Source: an uncultured Bacillota bacterium (GTDB lineage: Bacteria; Bacillota_I; Bacilli_A; RF39; UBA660). From it: a stretch of DNA of 36,522 bases. Location: contig CAMVLZ010000002.1 in NCBI GenBank assembly GCA_947168485.1, positions 1-36,522 of the forward strand, written 5' to 3'. The position numbers were made by a program, and so were the translations under genes. The number at the start of each line of letters is the position of its first letter. Positions within the stretch are counted from its first letter, which is position 1. Of this stretch, positions 16,355-23,868 are shown in pieces. Below the pieces are notes generated by a model, which saw nothing but the letters and a program-made list of their open reading frames with translations, was not told the DNA's origin and ran no database searches.

Positions 16355-17416
16355 TCAATACTTAAAATGATTTTTCATATGTTTTACTAAAACTCTTGAT
16401 TTACCAAGATTCTCTTCTTTTAAACCATAATTATTTAATAAATATTTTCTATCATGTTTCTTAGAATCTATACTTAATTTACCAATATTTTCTTTGCAAT
16501 TTTCTGGATTCTTTAAATACTCATCAAAATAATGATAAGCTAATACTCCTCCATAAGAATATACTTCATAATTCATATAATCATAATATAAATCAGGACA
16601 ATCTAAAATATCTTTAGAATCATAATTCTTTAACATATAATTATATCCATATAGTATATCTATTAATGTATTATCTCCAGATAAAGATAAAGCTTCTCTA
16701 TCATTTTGATTAAACTTTATCTCATCTAAATATAATCTAAATACTAATTCAATAAATCTAGAATATACTTCATCTAAATTATTACTATGTTTTTGAGAAG
16801 TATTTTCAAAACTTCTATCATTAAAAGAATTCTCTAAATAAGCATGAATAACTTCATGTACTAAAATATCAGATAAAGTAATATCTTTATAATCATTAAT
16901 AACAATAAAAGGTTCATTCTGACTAGATAAAGAAAAAGTACAACCAGTAATACCATCTTCCATAAAGACTCCACCCATAAATATATTATGTTTATCTAAC
17001 ATATATTTAAAGAATTTAGAAATATCTTTATCATAAAAATCAAAAAAATTACTACAAATCTTAACAGTATCATGCATATCCATAGGTACTTTATATTTCT
17101 TAAAATAACCTTCTCCATATAAATTATTTAAATAAGCACCTAAATCACCAATCTTATGATTTACATTAAAACATTCTTCATAATTATGTAAAAAGTACTC
17201 ATCAAATTTCTTATCTACAGAACTATCATTAAAATCATAAGAAGTATATTTTAATATACTTTCATAATCTACATCTAATTGATTACTTTGAATAATAGAT
17301 AATAATGTATAAATATCATCAGTAAAAGTAATAGATAATTTCTTTGACTTACTATTTTGTAGCATTTTATTAGCATCATATAAATATTTTTTTATTTTTT
17401 CTTCAAATTCAGTCAT
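16355..17416 (-). CDS. M3-like (gluzincin) mini metallopeptidase
   Basis: A 353-residue soluble protein with a zinc site HEVIH (187-191) and a third ligand candidate Glu216 in LDEVYSRFIE. The spacing from Glu188 to Glu216 is 28 residues, as in thimet oligopeptidase-type M3 peptidases. M3 enzymes are usually about 550-700 residues, so this is a short or divergent form, and HEXXH is HEVIH rather than the usual HEFGH. No signal peptide is seen, so a cytosolic oligopeptidase role is plausible. The start ATG follows GGGGGATTT. asnS follows 38 bases later with a promoter of its own. The M3 link rests on the motif and spacing only. Confidence 0.65.
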   Translation of the reverse strand: MTEFEEKIKKYLYDANKMLQNSKSKKLSITFTDDIYTLLSIIQSNQLDVDYESILKYTSYDFNDSSVDKKFDEYFLHNYEECFNVNHKIGDLGAYLNNLYGEGYFKKYKVPMDMHDTVKICSNFFDFYDKDISKFFKYMLDKHNIFMGGVFMEDGITGCTFSLSSQNEPFIVINDYKDITLSDILVHEVIHAYLENSFNDRSFENTSQKHSNNLDEVYSRFIELVFRLYLDEIKFNQNDREALSLSGDNTLIDILYGYNYMLKNYDSKDILDCPDLYYDYMNYEVYSYGGVLAYHYFDEYLKNPENCKENIGKLSIDSKKHDRKYLLNNYGLKEENLGKSRVLVKHMKNHFKY

Positions 17417-17445
17417 AAATCCCCCACATAGTGTAAGTATAACAT

Positions 17446-17470
17446 AAAAAAATCCTAATTAATAGGATTT
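17446..17470 (-). terminator. Intrinsic terminator after the E2-like gene
   Basis: Stem AAATCCTA/TAGGATTT (17450-17457, 17463-17470), 5-base loop, then a run of T on the minus strand. The stem begins in the stop codon. Confidence 0.88.
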
Positions 17471-18312
17471 TATCTTTCATCTTTTGGAATACTTACTTTC
17501 TTACCAGCATCTTCCATCAATAATTCAGGATGAGCAAATAAATATTCAATTAATTTTAATGCTTTACAGAAGTAAAAACCATCCGCAATTCTTTCATCAA
17601 TAGTTGCTCCAAAATTCATCATATATTTACCATTCTTTTCTTCTCTAATCTCACCAAAAGTAATAAGTGATGATGAAGATCCAAAGTTAGTTAAATTATG
17701 ATAAATACCATTAGTCTTAAAAGTACCTAAATTAGAAAGTATAGCTGAAGAATAATAAATATTATCATCCATTAAACTCTTAGGTAACCATCCCTTCTTA
17801 TCAAGCAATTTTAAGAATCCAATAACTGGTACTCTAATAAATTGAGGTATCTTTCCAATTAGATCAGCAGTACCATCAATATCACCTTTTTGTTTACTTC
17901 TAATCTTATCAACTTTAGCTTTAGTCTTCTTAGAAATATCTAATAAATTATCTTTCTTATCTACTTTAATAACCATTAAACATTCAACAGAACCATCTTC
18001 AAATTCTTCTTTAATTGAAGAAGCTAAACTTACATCTTTATGCATATACATCTTTCTATCAGCAATAAATCTATTCATATATGGTCTAGAATACAAAGTC
18101 TTAGCCATAACATTAACTAATCCATGATAATAAGTTAATCCAGGATTATCCTCTTTCATTTTCTTAATAAATTTAACAAACTCAGTAACATCAATATCAA
18201 CATTCATATATACTGCAGAATCACATCTATTAGGTTTAAAATCAATTAGTACATATTGAAATCCATTAATATCTCTTACTCTATATCCATCTCTTCTATC
18301 TCCAAACGCCAT
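17470..18312 (-). CDS. E2/chloramphenicol-acetyltransferase-fold protein lacking the catalytic His
   Basis: A 280-residue protein resembling the catalytic domain of 2-oxoacid dehydrogenase E2 acyltransferases and CAT. SNLGTFKTNGIYHNLTNFGS and SSLITFGEI match the substrate-binding blocks. The signature D-H-R-x-x-D-G appears as T237-I-D-E240-R-I-A-D-G245, with the catalytic His replaced by Glu240. There is no lipoyl or peripheral-subunit-binding domain, and no E1 or E3 gene nearby, so it is not part of a dehydrogenase complex encoded here. It may use a different chemistry or have a binding role. The start ATG follows AAGGAGT. Family membership is likely; activity is doubtful. Confidence 0.75.
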   Translation of the reverse strand: MAFGDRRDGYRVRDINGFQYVLIDFKPNRCDSAVYMNVDIDVTEFVKFIKKMKEDNPGLTYYHGLVNVMAKTLYSRPYMNRFIADRKMYMHKDVSLASSIKEEFEDGSVECLMVIKVDKKDNLLDISKKTKAKVDKIRSKQKGDIDGTADLIGKIPQFIRVPVIGFLKLLDKKGWLPKSLMDDNIYYSSAILSNLGTFKTNGIYHNLTNFGSSSSLITFGEIREEKNGKYMMNFGATIDERIADGFYFCKALKLIEYLFAHPELLMEDAGKKVSIPKDER

Positions 18313-18336
18313 AAAAAAACTCCTTACTTTAAATTC

Positions 18337-18345
18337 ATTATAACA
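18337..18345 (-). promoter_or_regulatory. Extended -10 of the E2-like gene
   Basis: Minus-strand TGTTATAAT about 25 bases before the start; no convincing -35 (TTTTTA at the expected distance). Confidence 0.5.
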
Positions 18346-18369
18346 TAAAAAATTATATTTAAAAATTTT

Positions 18370-19224
18370 TTACTTAAATTTTACAGGTATAGGTAACAAC
18401 ATCCTAGTAGATTTCTTATATTCAATAAATCCCTTCTTAGTACTCTGTTTACCATCAGCTAAAGGAATACTAATAAATAAGAATAGTAAATTAATTAGTA
18501 TTGCTCCAATAAAAACATATAATTTATGACTTATCGCAAATCCTTGTATACCTACACCCCACCACATTAATATTTCACCTAAGTAATTAGGATGACGAGA
18601 ATATTTCCATAAACCAGTTCTAATCAAACCATGATGATTCTTTCTAAATTTATGCATCTCTATATCAGATATAGTTTGAATAATAATAGCTATTAATGAA
18701 ACAATAAAACCTATCACACTAAAAATATTAAATATATTATTATCAATAATAAGTATTGAAGGAATAATACCAAAATATACAAGTATAGTTGGAACTAAAT
18801 GAATACCAAATAAATTAACAAATGGATAAAAACCACCAGTAGTCTCTTTATAATGTCTATATCTCCAGTCTTCCCAATTCAAATTATCAAAAGTATATAT
18901 CCAATTTATAGTTAATCTAATACCCCATAATAATATTACTATTAATAATAATAAAGAACTAATACTAATAGATTTACCTATCATATATAAACAAACTATA
19001 ACTATAGGTTGAACACTCCAATAAGGATCATAAATAGAAGCATTATCAAATATACAACTGAATAAAAAGATAATAATAGTACTTACAATATCCGCAATAA
19101 ATATATTTAAATAAATATTATAATCTAAATTATTATAAGTAATAACTCCTCCAATAATACTAATAATATAAATAATAAATATTATAATTAAACTAATAAT
19201 CTTATTACTTCTTAATTTTCTCAT
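18370..19224 (-). CDS. DUF1295 (steroid 5-alpha-reductase-like) membrane protein
   Basis: A 284-residue polytopic membrane protein with about seven helices. DUF1295 core motifs are visible: ASIYDPYWSVQPI, RLTINWIYTF, EDWRYRHYK, and the C-terminal GLWKYSRHPNYLGEILMWWG that resembles the NADPH-binding end of 5-alpha-reductases and isoprenylcysteine methyltransferases. The reaction is unknown; a reductase or methyltransferase acting on a lipid is the family expectation. The start overlaps the preceding 103-residue gene by 20 bases. No clear terminator follows, so transcription may run on into the E2-like gene. Confidence 0.88.
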   Translation of the reverse strand: MRKLRSNKIISLIIIFIIYIISIIGGVITYNNLDYNIYLNIFIADIVSTIIIFLFSCIFDNASIYDPYWSVQPIVIVCLYMIGKSISISSLLLLIVILLWGIRLTINWIYTFDNLNWEDWRYRHYKETTGGFYPFVNLFGIHLVPTILVYFGIIPSILIIDNNIFNIFSVIGFIVSLIAIIIQTISDIEMHKFRKNHHGLIRTGLWKYSRHPNYLGEILMWWGVGIQGFAISHKLYVFIGAILINLLFLFISIPLADGKQSTKKGFIEYKKSTRMLLPIPVKFK

Positions 19225-19516
19225 TCTTAATATTTCCTTTTCTAATAGATTTAATACCCATAACTATTAAAAATATACAAAACAAAATAATAGGTACAGA
19301 CAAATACCAATAAAATACAACTATGAATGATAGTAATAAAAAATTCATCTCAATTGCTTCTAATCCATAAATAGTATGACAATTAGTTTCAGGACCCAAA
19401 TTAATTAAACAATCACTAGTACCACTTATACCTGAAATAATAAGTATTAATAAAAATAAGATTAAAGGTAATAAACCAAGTACTATAAATGAAATATCTC
19501 TTATTTTATTATTCAT
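19205..19516 (-). CDS. Small membrane protein, unknown
   Basis: A 103-residue protein with two clear hydrophobic segments (about residues 10-30 and 55-88, the second probably two helices). A short loop between them holds two Cys (TSDCLINLGPETNCHT) that could form a disulfide if extracellular. The C-terminus is basic (KSIRKGNIKNEKIKK). I recognise no family. It overlaps the DUF1295 gene by 20 bases and follows the CmpB-like gene by 11 bases, with AGAGGTGAGTGT before its ATG, so it is translated as part of a three-gene operon of membrane proteins. Confidence 0.65.
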   Translation of the reverse strand: MNNKIRDISFIVLGLLPLILFLLILIISGISGTSDCLINLGPETNCHTIYGLEAIEMNFLLLSFIVVFYWYLSVPIILFCIFLIVMGIKSIRKGNIKNEKIKK

Positions 19517-19527
19517 ACACTCACCTC

Positions 19528-20070
19528 TTAATATATTATTTTATATAATAAAATATCTAATACAAACATACTAAATGTAATAACACTAAGTAATTTTAAA
19601 TTATATTTACTCATCAACTTATTAACCTTTGGAATAATAACATATATTAACAATAATCCAGCTAGTGCGAATAAGAATACGCTTCTAAAACAAATATATC
19701 CATTGATATTGCCAAAGTTTAATATTTCATTATTATAATCCCAATAACGTTGATTTAAAACTTTATCACAAAACCATCCAGTACCATATTCAAGTACACC
19801 TGTAACAAAAGCTGCTAAAAGAAATACTAACCAAGGTTTATTCTTGTACCTATAACATAACATAGTTATAAAGACTGAACCAAATCCATATATTGGAATC
19901 CATGGTCCAAAAGTAGTTCCTCTCTTTACAAAATATCCTAAATCAATTCGATAAAATAATTCTTCATAGATAAACCCTGTTATCCCACCAATTACAAATA
20001 ATAACATTAATAAATAAACAACATTTTCTTTTTTTATAGATTTATCAAATTTAATAATCTTATTTAACAT
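19528..20070 (-). CDS. CmpB-family (PF06541) membrane protein
   Basis: A 180-residue integral membrane protein with about five helices, matching the family annotated as putative ABC transporter type IV or CmpB. The core is GFIYEELFYRIDLGYFVKRG followed by TTFGPWIPIYGFGSV. LEYGTGW and QRYWDYNNEILNFGNINGYI are also conserved features. No ATPase is encoded beside it, so the transporter label is doubtful. I chose the ATG at 20070, eight bases after GGAGG; an earlier ATG lies upstream of that site. It is the first gene of a three-gene operon with a strong promoter. Confidence 0.85.
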   Translation of the reverse strand: MLNKIIKFDKSIKKENVVYLLMLLFVIGGITGFIYEELFYRIDLGYFVKRGTTFGPWIPIYGFGSVFITMLCYRYKNKPWLVFLLAAFVTGVLEYGTGWFCDKVLNQRYWDYNNEILNFGNINGYICFRSVFLFALAGLLLIYVIIPKVNKLMSKYNLKLLSVITFSMFVLDILLYKIIY

Positions 20071-20110
20071 AGATATATCCTCCATAAAAAGTTACTCTAT
20101 TATTAACTTT

Positions 20111-20139
20111 ATTATATAAAAAACACTATAAAAACTCAA
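20111..20139 (-). promoter_or_regulatory. Promoter of the CmpB/DUF1295 operon
   Basis: -35 TTGAGT (20134-20139), 17-base spacer, -10 TATAAT (20111-20116). It starts directly after the terminator of tRNA-Met. Confidence 0.65.
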
Positions 20140-20140
20140 T

Positions 20141-20167
20141 AAAAAAACTCTAACCTTAGTTAGAGTT
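20141..20167 (-). terminator. Terminator of the tRNA-Met gene
   Basis: Stem AACTCTAAC/GTTAGAGTT (20146-20154, 20159-20167) with a 4-base loop, then seven T on the minus strand, ten bases after the tRNA 3' end. Confidence 0.92.
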
Positions 20168-20176
20168 AATATCATA

Positions 20177-20253
20177 TGGTAGCGAGAGAGGGAGTCGAAC
20201 CCCCGACCTTTCGGGTATGAACCGAGCGCTCTAGCCAACTGAGCTATCTCGCC
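20177..20253 (-). tRNA. tRNA-Met (CAU), elongator
   Basis: A 77-base tRNA with encoded CCA. Cloverleaf: acceptor GGCGAGA/TCTCGCT (G1-U72 wobble), D arm GCTC/GAGC, anticodon loop TTCATAC (CAU), T arm GGGGG-TTCGACT-CCCTC. The sequence closely follows the elongator tRNA-Met of Bacillus as I recall it. It lacks the three G-C pairs of an initiator anticodon stem and does not resemble tRNA-Ile(CAU). C27-A43 is a mismatch. It has its own promoter and terminator, so it is a single-gene unit. Confidence 0.96.
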
Positions 20254-20271
20254 ATTTACTTGACAAGATTA

Positions 20272-20300
20272 ATTTTACCAAAATAATTCAAAATTATCAA
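20272..20300 (-). promoter_or_regulatory. Promoter of tRNA-Met
   Basis: -35 TTGATA (20295-20300), 17-base spacer, extended -10 TGGTAAAAT (hexamer 20272-20277). Predicted transcription start is within about 12 bases of the mature 5' end. Confidence 0.75.
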
Positions 20301-20311
20301 GTAATAATTAT

Positions 20312-20343
20312 AAAAAAGTTCTATAAATTAACTTATAGAACTT
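20312..20343 (-). terminator. Intact terminator of the vestigial ABC transporter locus
   Basis: Stem AAGTTCTATAA/TTATAGAACTT (20316-20326, 20333-20343) with a 6-base loop and six T on the minus strand, two bases after the stop of the ATPase remnant. Confidence 0.9.
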
Positions 20344-20344
20344 A

Positions 20345-20479
20345 TTAGTTTTTTAATTCAAATACTTTATCTACTTTATCACATACATTTTTAGAATGAG
20401 TTACTATTATTACACATTTATTTTGTTTATGAGCTAAATCTATAAATATTTTTAATATTTCAATTTCAGTTTCATTATC
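20345..20479 (-). pseudogene. C-terminal remnant of an ABC transporter ATPase
   Basis: Translated from 20479, this reads 44 residues: the end of an ABC ATPase, beginning just after the Walker B region (DNETEIEILKIF, cf. LDSET in LolD/MacB-type ATPases). It includes the H-loop (VIIVTHS), VCDKVDKVFELKN and a stop. Walker A, the signature motif and Walker B itself are missing, and the fragment has no start of its own. It is fused out of frame to the permease remnant at about 20480, consistent with one deletion removing the end of the permease and the start of the ATPase. A perfect terminator still follows. Confidence 0.85.
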
Positions 20480-20610
20480 TTATTAGCAGAATTAGTAATA
20501 GCTAAAGTAATCGCAGCACTACAAAATATAACTATTATGATAATTCCAATTAAAATATTCCTTCCCTTATTTCTAAATATAGATGTTATAGCATTTTTCA
20601 ATATATACAT
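20480..20610 (-). pseudogene. N-terminal remnant of an FtsX/MacB-type ABC permease
   Basis: An ATG at 20610 with GGAGGAAAATT before it opens MYILKNAITSIFRNKGRNIL followed by the first membrane helix (IGIIIIVIFCSAAITLAI). This is the typical N-terminus of MacB/FtsX-type permeases. After about 44 codons the homology stops. The frame runs on through ATPase-derived DNA for a few codons and ends in a TAA at 20452-20454, giving at most a 52-residue peptide. The ribosome binding site and first helix are intact, so a short membrane peptide could still be made. Confidence 0.83.
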
Positions 20611-20650
20611 AATTTTCCTCCTCGATAATAAATCTAAATTAAAAAAATGA

Positions 20651-20676
20651 AAAAAAAATACATCTTTCGATGTATT
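20651..20676 (-). terminator. Intrinsic terminator after the beta-helix protein gene
   Basis: Stem AATACATC/GATGTATT (20657-20664, 20669-20676), GAAA tetraloop on the minus strand, then eight or more T. The stem overlaps the stop codon. Confidence 0.92.
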
Positions 20677-21910
20677 AAATTATATCTTTTAATTCTAGTT
20701 CATGTTTTCTTTTATTATAAGCTAATATAGTACAAGATATTACAAATACTATTAACCATATAACAAATAATAAACTATATGTTTTAGGTTCACTAATAAT
20801 ATATTTTATTGTTCCTAATAGTGATTTATCTCTTTCTTTAGTAATATGAAAATTAACAGTTAATTTGGTATTAGTAAAAGGAATAACTCCAGATACTTTA
20901 GCATCTCCTTCTTTTAATAATAATATGTAATTATCTTTTATTGAAACAATTTTATCATTAGAAGATTTCCATACTATGTTATCTAAAGATACTTCTTCTA
21001 TTCCATTAAATAGTTTTAATATATCTATCTTATTATTTTTATCATTAATAACAATATTACTATCTTTAACTAAATCCATTTTAATAATAGAATCTTTTTC
21101 ATTACTAATAACAAAGTAATTATCTAAATCAATATCTAAGTATTTACTCTTATTATCATTAATAAAGAATTTTAATGGATTATCTACTAATGTATTAGAA
21201 CTATCAACATTAACAATAGCTTTATCATAACTTCTAATAGAATTAATATTACTATTAGATATTAATCCTTCACTACCACCAATACTAAAACCTATAGTAT
21301 TATCATCAACTGTACAATTATTAATATTAAAATTCTTACCATAAAAATCTATTCCAGTTTCAGCACCACTAACTTGAACACCTTCAAAATCATAATCAGA
21401 TCCATCTTGTCCAGCCATAATACCCATATATTTCAAACTACTTACTGATATAGAATTTAAATTAACTACTTGAGAATAAATGCCTAAAGTAAAAGAAGAT
21501 TCTCTAGCATCAGCTAAACTATCTTTAATATTTAAATTAGATATATTTAATTGAGCATTACCAGTAAATTCTATATATTTATTTGTTGTTATAGTATTAT
21601 TATTACCATTAAAAGTTAAAGTATTCTTATTACCTACATCATCTATAACAAATTTTAATTTTCCATTAATAGTATAACTATGAGAAAAAGATACTTCTGA
21701 ATCTATAATTATTAAATCTATAGTATCACTACTAGTAGTTTTATCTCCATCTACTGATTCAAGTGCAGCATCTAAAGAAGTAAAACATTCTTTATCATTT
21801 TTAGTACAAGTAGAATCTATATAAAAACTATATTCTTTAGCACACACATTAAAACTAAAACTAAAGATCATAATAATAATCAATGTAAATATATAGTTTC
21901 TACCTCTCAT
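20675..21910 (-). CDS. Surface protein with beta-helix repeats, BIG2-like domain and C-terminal anchor
   Basis: A 411-residue secreted and membrane-anchored protein. The signal peptide covers about 1-24 (FTLIIIMIFSFSFNVCAKEY). Residues about 60-260 form Asn- and Ser-rich repeats typical of a right-handed beta-helix (NTLTFNGNNNTITTNKYIEF, QLNISNLNIKDS, GIDFYGKNFNINNCTVDDNT). Residues about 290-360 resemble a BIG2 domain (IVWKSSNDKIVSIKDNYILL). One membrane helix (about 379-400) and a short basic tail end the protein. Beta-helix surface proteins often bind or act on polysaccharides; no catalytic residues can be assigned here. The start follows AGGTGATAAT. It has its own terminator and a probable extended -10 (TGTTATACT) upstream. 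Confidence 0.78.
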   Translation of the reverse strand: MRGRNYIFTLIIIMIFSFSFNVCAKEYSFYIDSTCTKNDKECFTSLDAALESVDGDKTTSSDTIDLIIIDSEVSFSHSYTINGKLKFVIDDVGNKNTLTFNGNNNTITTNKYIEFTGNAQLNISNLNIKDSLADARESSFTLGIYSQVVNLNSISVSSLKYMGIMAGQDGSDYDFEGVQVSGAETGIDFYGKNFNINNCTVDDNTIGFSIGGSEGLISNSNINSIRSYDKAIVNVDSSNTLVDNPLKFFINDNKSKYLDIDLDNYFVISNEKDSIIKMDLVKDSNIVINDKNNKIDILKLFNGIEEVSLDNIVWKSSNDKIVSIKDNYILLLKEGDAKVSGVIPFTNTKLTVNFHITKERDKSLLGTIKYIISEPKTYSLLFVIWLIVFVISCTILAYNKRKHELELKDII

Positions 21911-21934
21911 ATTATCACCTACTTAAAGTATAAC

Positions 21935-21973
21935 AAAGAAAACAACCATTCACATGAAATAGTTGTTTTCTTT
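21935..21973 (-). terminator. Terminator of the sulfotransferase-like gene
   Basis: Long stem AAAGAAAACAAC/GTTGTTTTCTTT (21935-21946, 21962-21973) four bases after the stop codon. The T-rich arm is in the stem and no clean T run follows, so it may be less efficient than the others. Confidence 0.7.
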
Positions 21974-21977
21974 ACAC

Positions 21978-23636
21978 TTATTTATACCAATATTTACAAT
22001 AATTATACTTATAAACTCTATATATATTATTATCTGAATTTACTTTATATTTATGTAATAATTTTTTATTATTATCATATACTAAGAAAGTATTATTTTT
22101 AGTATTAAATAAATAATTATTATTATATAAATCTATAGATCCATTATAAGCAGTATAAGGAAGTTCTAATTTATCAATTAATTCATATGAATTGTTTTTC
22201 TCATCAATCTTATAATTATAGTAATAAGAATTATCTCCTCTACTTATACTATTATTATCTATATCAAATTTAGAATAATCTATTTTATTATTAGATTTAC
22301 CATAATTAGAATTAAATAATCTTATATAATAACTACTATTATTAATATTACCTTTTAAGCTTATATCACTCTGTCCAGCATGAGATTTAAAATCTCCTTT
22401 TTTATCATAAACAAGATCTTCATATTTAGTATCTTCCCATATACTTTTATCACTTAATATATATTTTATTTTAGGTTTACTATTAATATTAATTACCTTA
22501 ATTATAGAAGATAATTCTCTACTACTTAGTATTATAGAATCATTATCATATATAAATGAATTAATATGTATCCAGTCAAATCCCTTATCAAATTCATCAT
22601 ATGAAGTAGTATTAGTTTTATGAATAGATTTAATATAATCTTTAAATAAAGTATCTACATCTAATATTTTAATTAATTTATTAGTATTTAAATTATATTT
22701 AACTACTACATCTTCTATAGAATCTTTATCTTTATTAGTCGCTAGAAAAACAATACTATTATTATGTAATTTATAATCATGATGTATTAAATATTTAGAA
22801 GTATTAATAACTCTATCTATCCTACCAAATCTATCTAATATAACAAATTTATTATTAGAAATACTAAATATAATATTATTATTATAAAATAATATTCTAT
22901 TACCTCTATAACTATTAATAGGAATTTCACTTCTTAAAACACCATTATTATCATACATACTTATATATAATCCATTACCAAATACAGTATAAAGACCATT
23001 ATAATTATTATTATCATAATTACTAGTTTTATTATCATTCGCAAGTATTAAATTAGATCCAGTATATAGATTAGATAAATCAATCTCAATCTTCTTAGTA
23101 TTAACAATACTACCATCTTTATCTCTTAAGTTTAATGTAACTACATTTTTATATCCTTTAATTAACCCAATAATTTGATATTTATGAGACTTAGTTAAAT
23201 TATTCTTACCTTCATTATATAAAGTTCTAGTAAAATCAATAATATCTTTATTATCACAACTAATAGTATAATCAACATAATAAGCTTCTTCTGTATCAAA
23301 GAATACATTTAAACTTAAGTTATTAGTACCATATAAATTATATATAATTAATGGAGAATTAAATGTATATTTACTACTAGTAAGATATTCTATTTTTTTA
23401 TCAATAACTTTTCTATAATTAGAATTATATATATCAATATTCCTATCTTTATCAATAACATATATATTTTGACCTAAATCATCATCATAAACTAATTTAA
23501 CATTATGAGATAACCACTCATAATTAACTATATTTTTACCGTGTACATAATTATAAGTTATATTAATAATAAATACTATAAAAGAACTAACTAATATGAT
23601 AAATATTATTACAAACAATTTATTAAACTTCTTCAT
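21978..23636 (-). CDS. Arylsulfate sulfotransferase (ASST)-like membrane-anchored protein
   Basis: A 552-residue protein with an N-terminal membrane anchor (about 7-27) and an extracellular body. ASST enzymes move sulfate between phenolic compounds by a six-bladed propeller with an active-site histidine. The N-terminal beta domain is clear (SPLIIYNLYGTNNLSLNVFF, FDTEEAYYVDYTI). Propeller motifs are IHHDYKL (His285, His286), DWIHINSFIY (His357) and SSRELS (Arg373), matching the His, His and Arg positions of E. coli AssT. At the expected sulfate-carrying position I read SHAGQSDIS (419-425), where family members, as I recall, have Q-H; here it is Gln422-Ser423. Activity is therefore uncertain. 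The start follows AAAGGTGTTAAT. Confidence 0.8.
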   Translation of the reverse strand: MKKFNKLFVIIFIILVSSFIVFIINITYNYVHGKNIVNYEWLSHNVKLVYDDDLGQNIYVIDKDRNIDIYNSNYRKVIDKKIEYLTSSKYTFNSPLIIYNLYGTNNLSLNVFFDTEEAYYVDYTISCDNKDIIDFTRTLYNEGKNNLTKSHKYQIIGLIKGYKNVVTLNLRDKDGSIVNTKKIEIDLSNLYTGSNLILANDNKTSNYDNNNYNGLYTVFGNGLYISMYDNNGVLRSEIPINSYRGNRILFYNNNIIFSISNNKFVILDRFGRIDRVINTSKYLIHHDYKLHNNSIVFLATNKDKDSIEDVVVKYNLNTNKLIKILDVDTLFKDYIKSIHKTNTTSYDEFDKGFDWIHINSFIYDNDSIILSSRELSSIIKVININSKPKIKYILSDKSIWEDTKYEDLVYDKKGDFKSHAGQSDISLKGNINNSSYYIRLFNSNYGKSNNKIDYSKFDIDNNSISRGDNSYYYNYKIDEKNNSYELIDKLELPYTAYNGSIDLYNNNYLFNTKNNTFLVYDNNKKLLHKYKVNSDNNIYRVYKYNYCKYWYK

Positions 23637-23833
23637 ATTAACACCTTTCTTAATATTATTATAATACAAATTATTAATAATTTAAATTAGACACTTATTT
23701 ACAATATACTTAATAATTATTAGAATTCCCTTTTATAGCAACAAATAAATTAAAAAAGTATTATAAAAATATTATGTTTTTTTTATTACATTTACATAGA
23801 AATGTACAAAAAAACATTTTAAAAGCAAAAAAA
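23637..23833. other. Non-coding divergent intergenic region
   Basis: Very AT-rich gap between the minus-strand sulfotransferase-like gene and the plus-strand phosphoesterase promoter. It holds the -10 of the sulfotransferase gene (minus strand, TATAAT at 23658-23663, weak -35 TTTAAA) and a perfect inverted repeat TACATTT-6-AAATGTA (23787-23793, 23800-23806), which could be an operator. I see no gene. Confidence 0.55.
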
Positions 23834-23862
23834 TTGCATAGAAAAATATTATTTGTTATTAT
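23834..23862 (+). promoter_or_regulatory. Promoter of the phosphoesterase pair
   Basis: -35 TTGCAT (23834-23839), 17-base spacer, -10 TATTAT (23857-23862). Predicted transcription start near 23869, giving a leader of about 113 bases before the start codon. Confidence 0.6.
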
Positions 23863-23868
23863 TAAGTT

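Noticed and set aside
20177-20253. Initiator tRNA or tRNA-Ile with lysidine
   Set aside because: The anticodon stem lacks the three G-C pairs of an initiator, and the body matches elongator tRNA-Met far better than tRNA-Ile(CAU).
20452-20610. 52-codon frame as a genuine small membrane protein
   Set aside because: It has a good start, but its content is the truncated start of an FtsX-type permease that runs out of frame into ATPase sequence, so a remnant is the better explanation.
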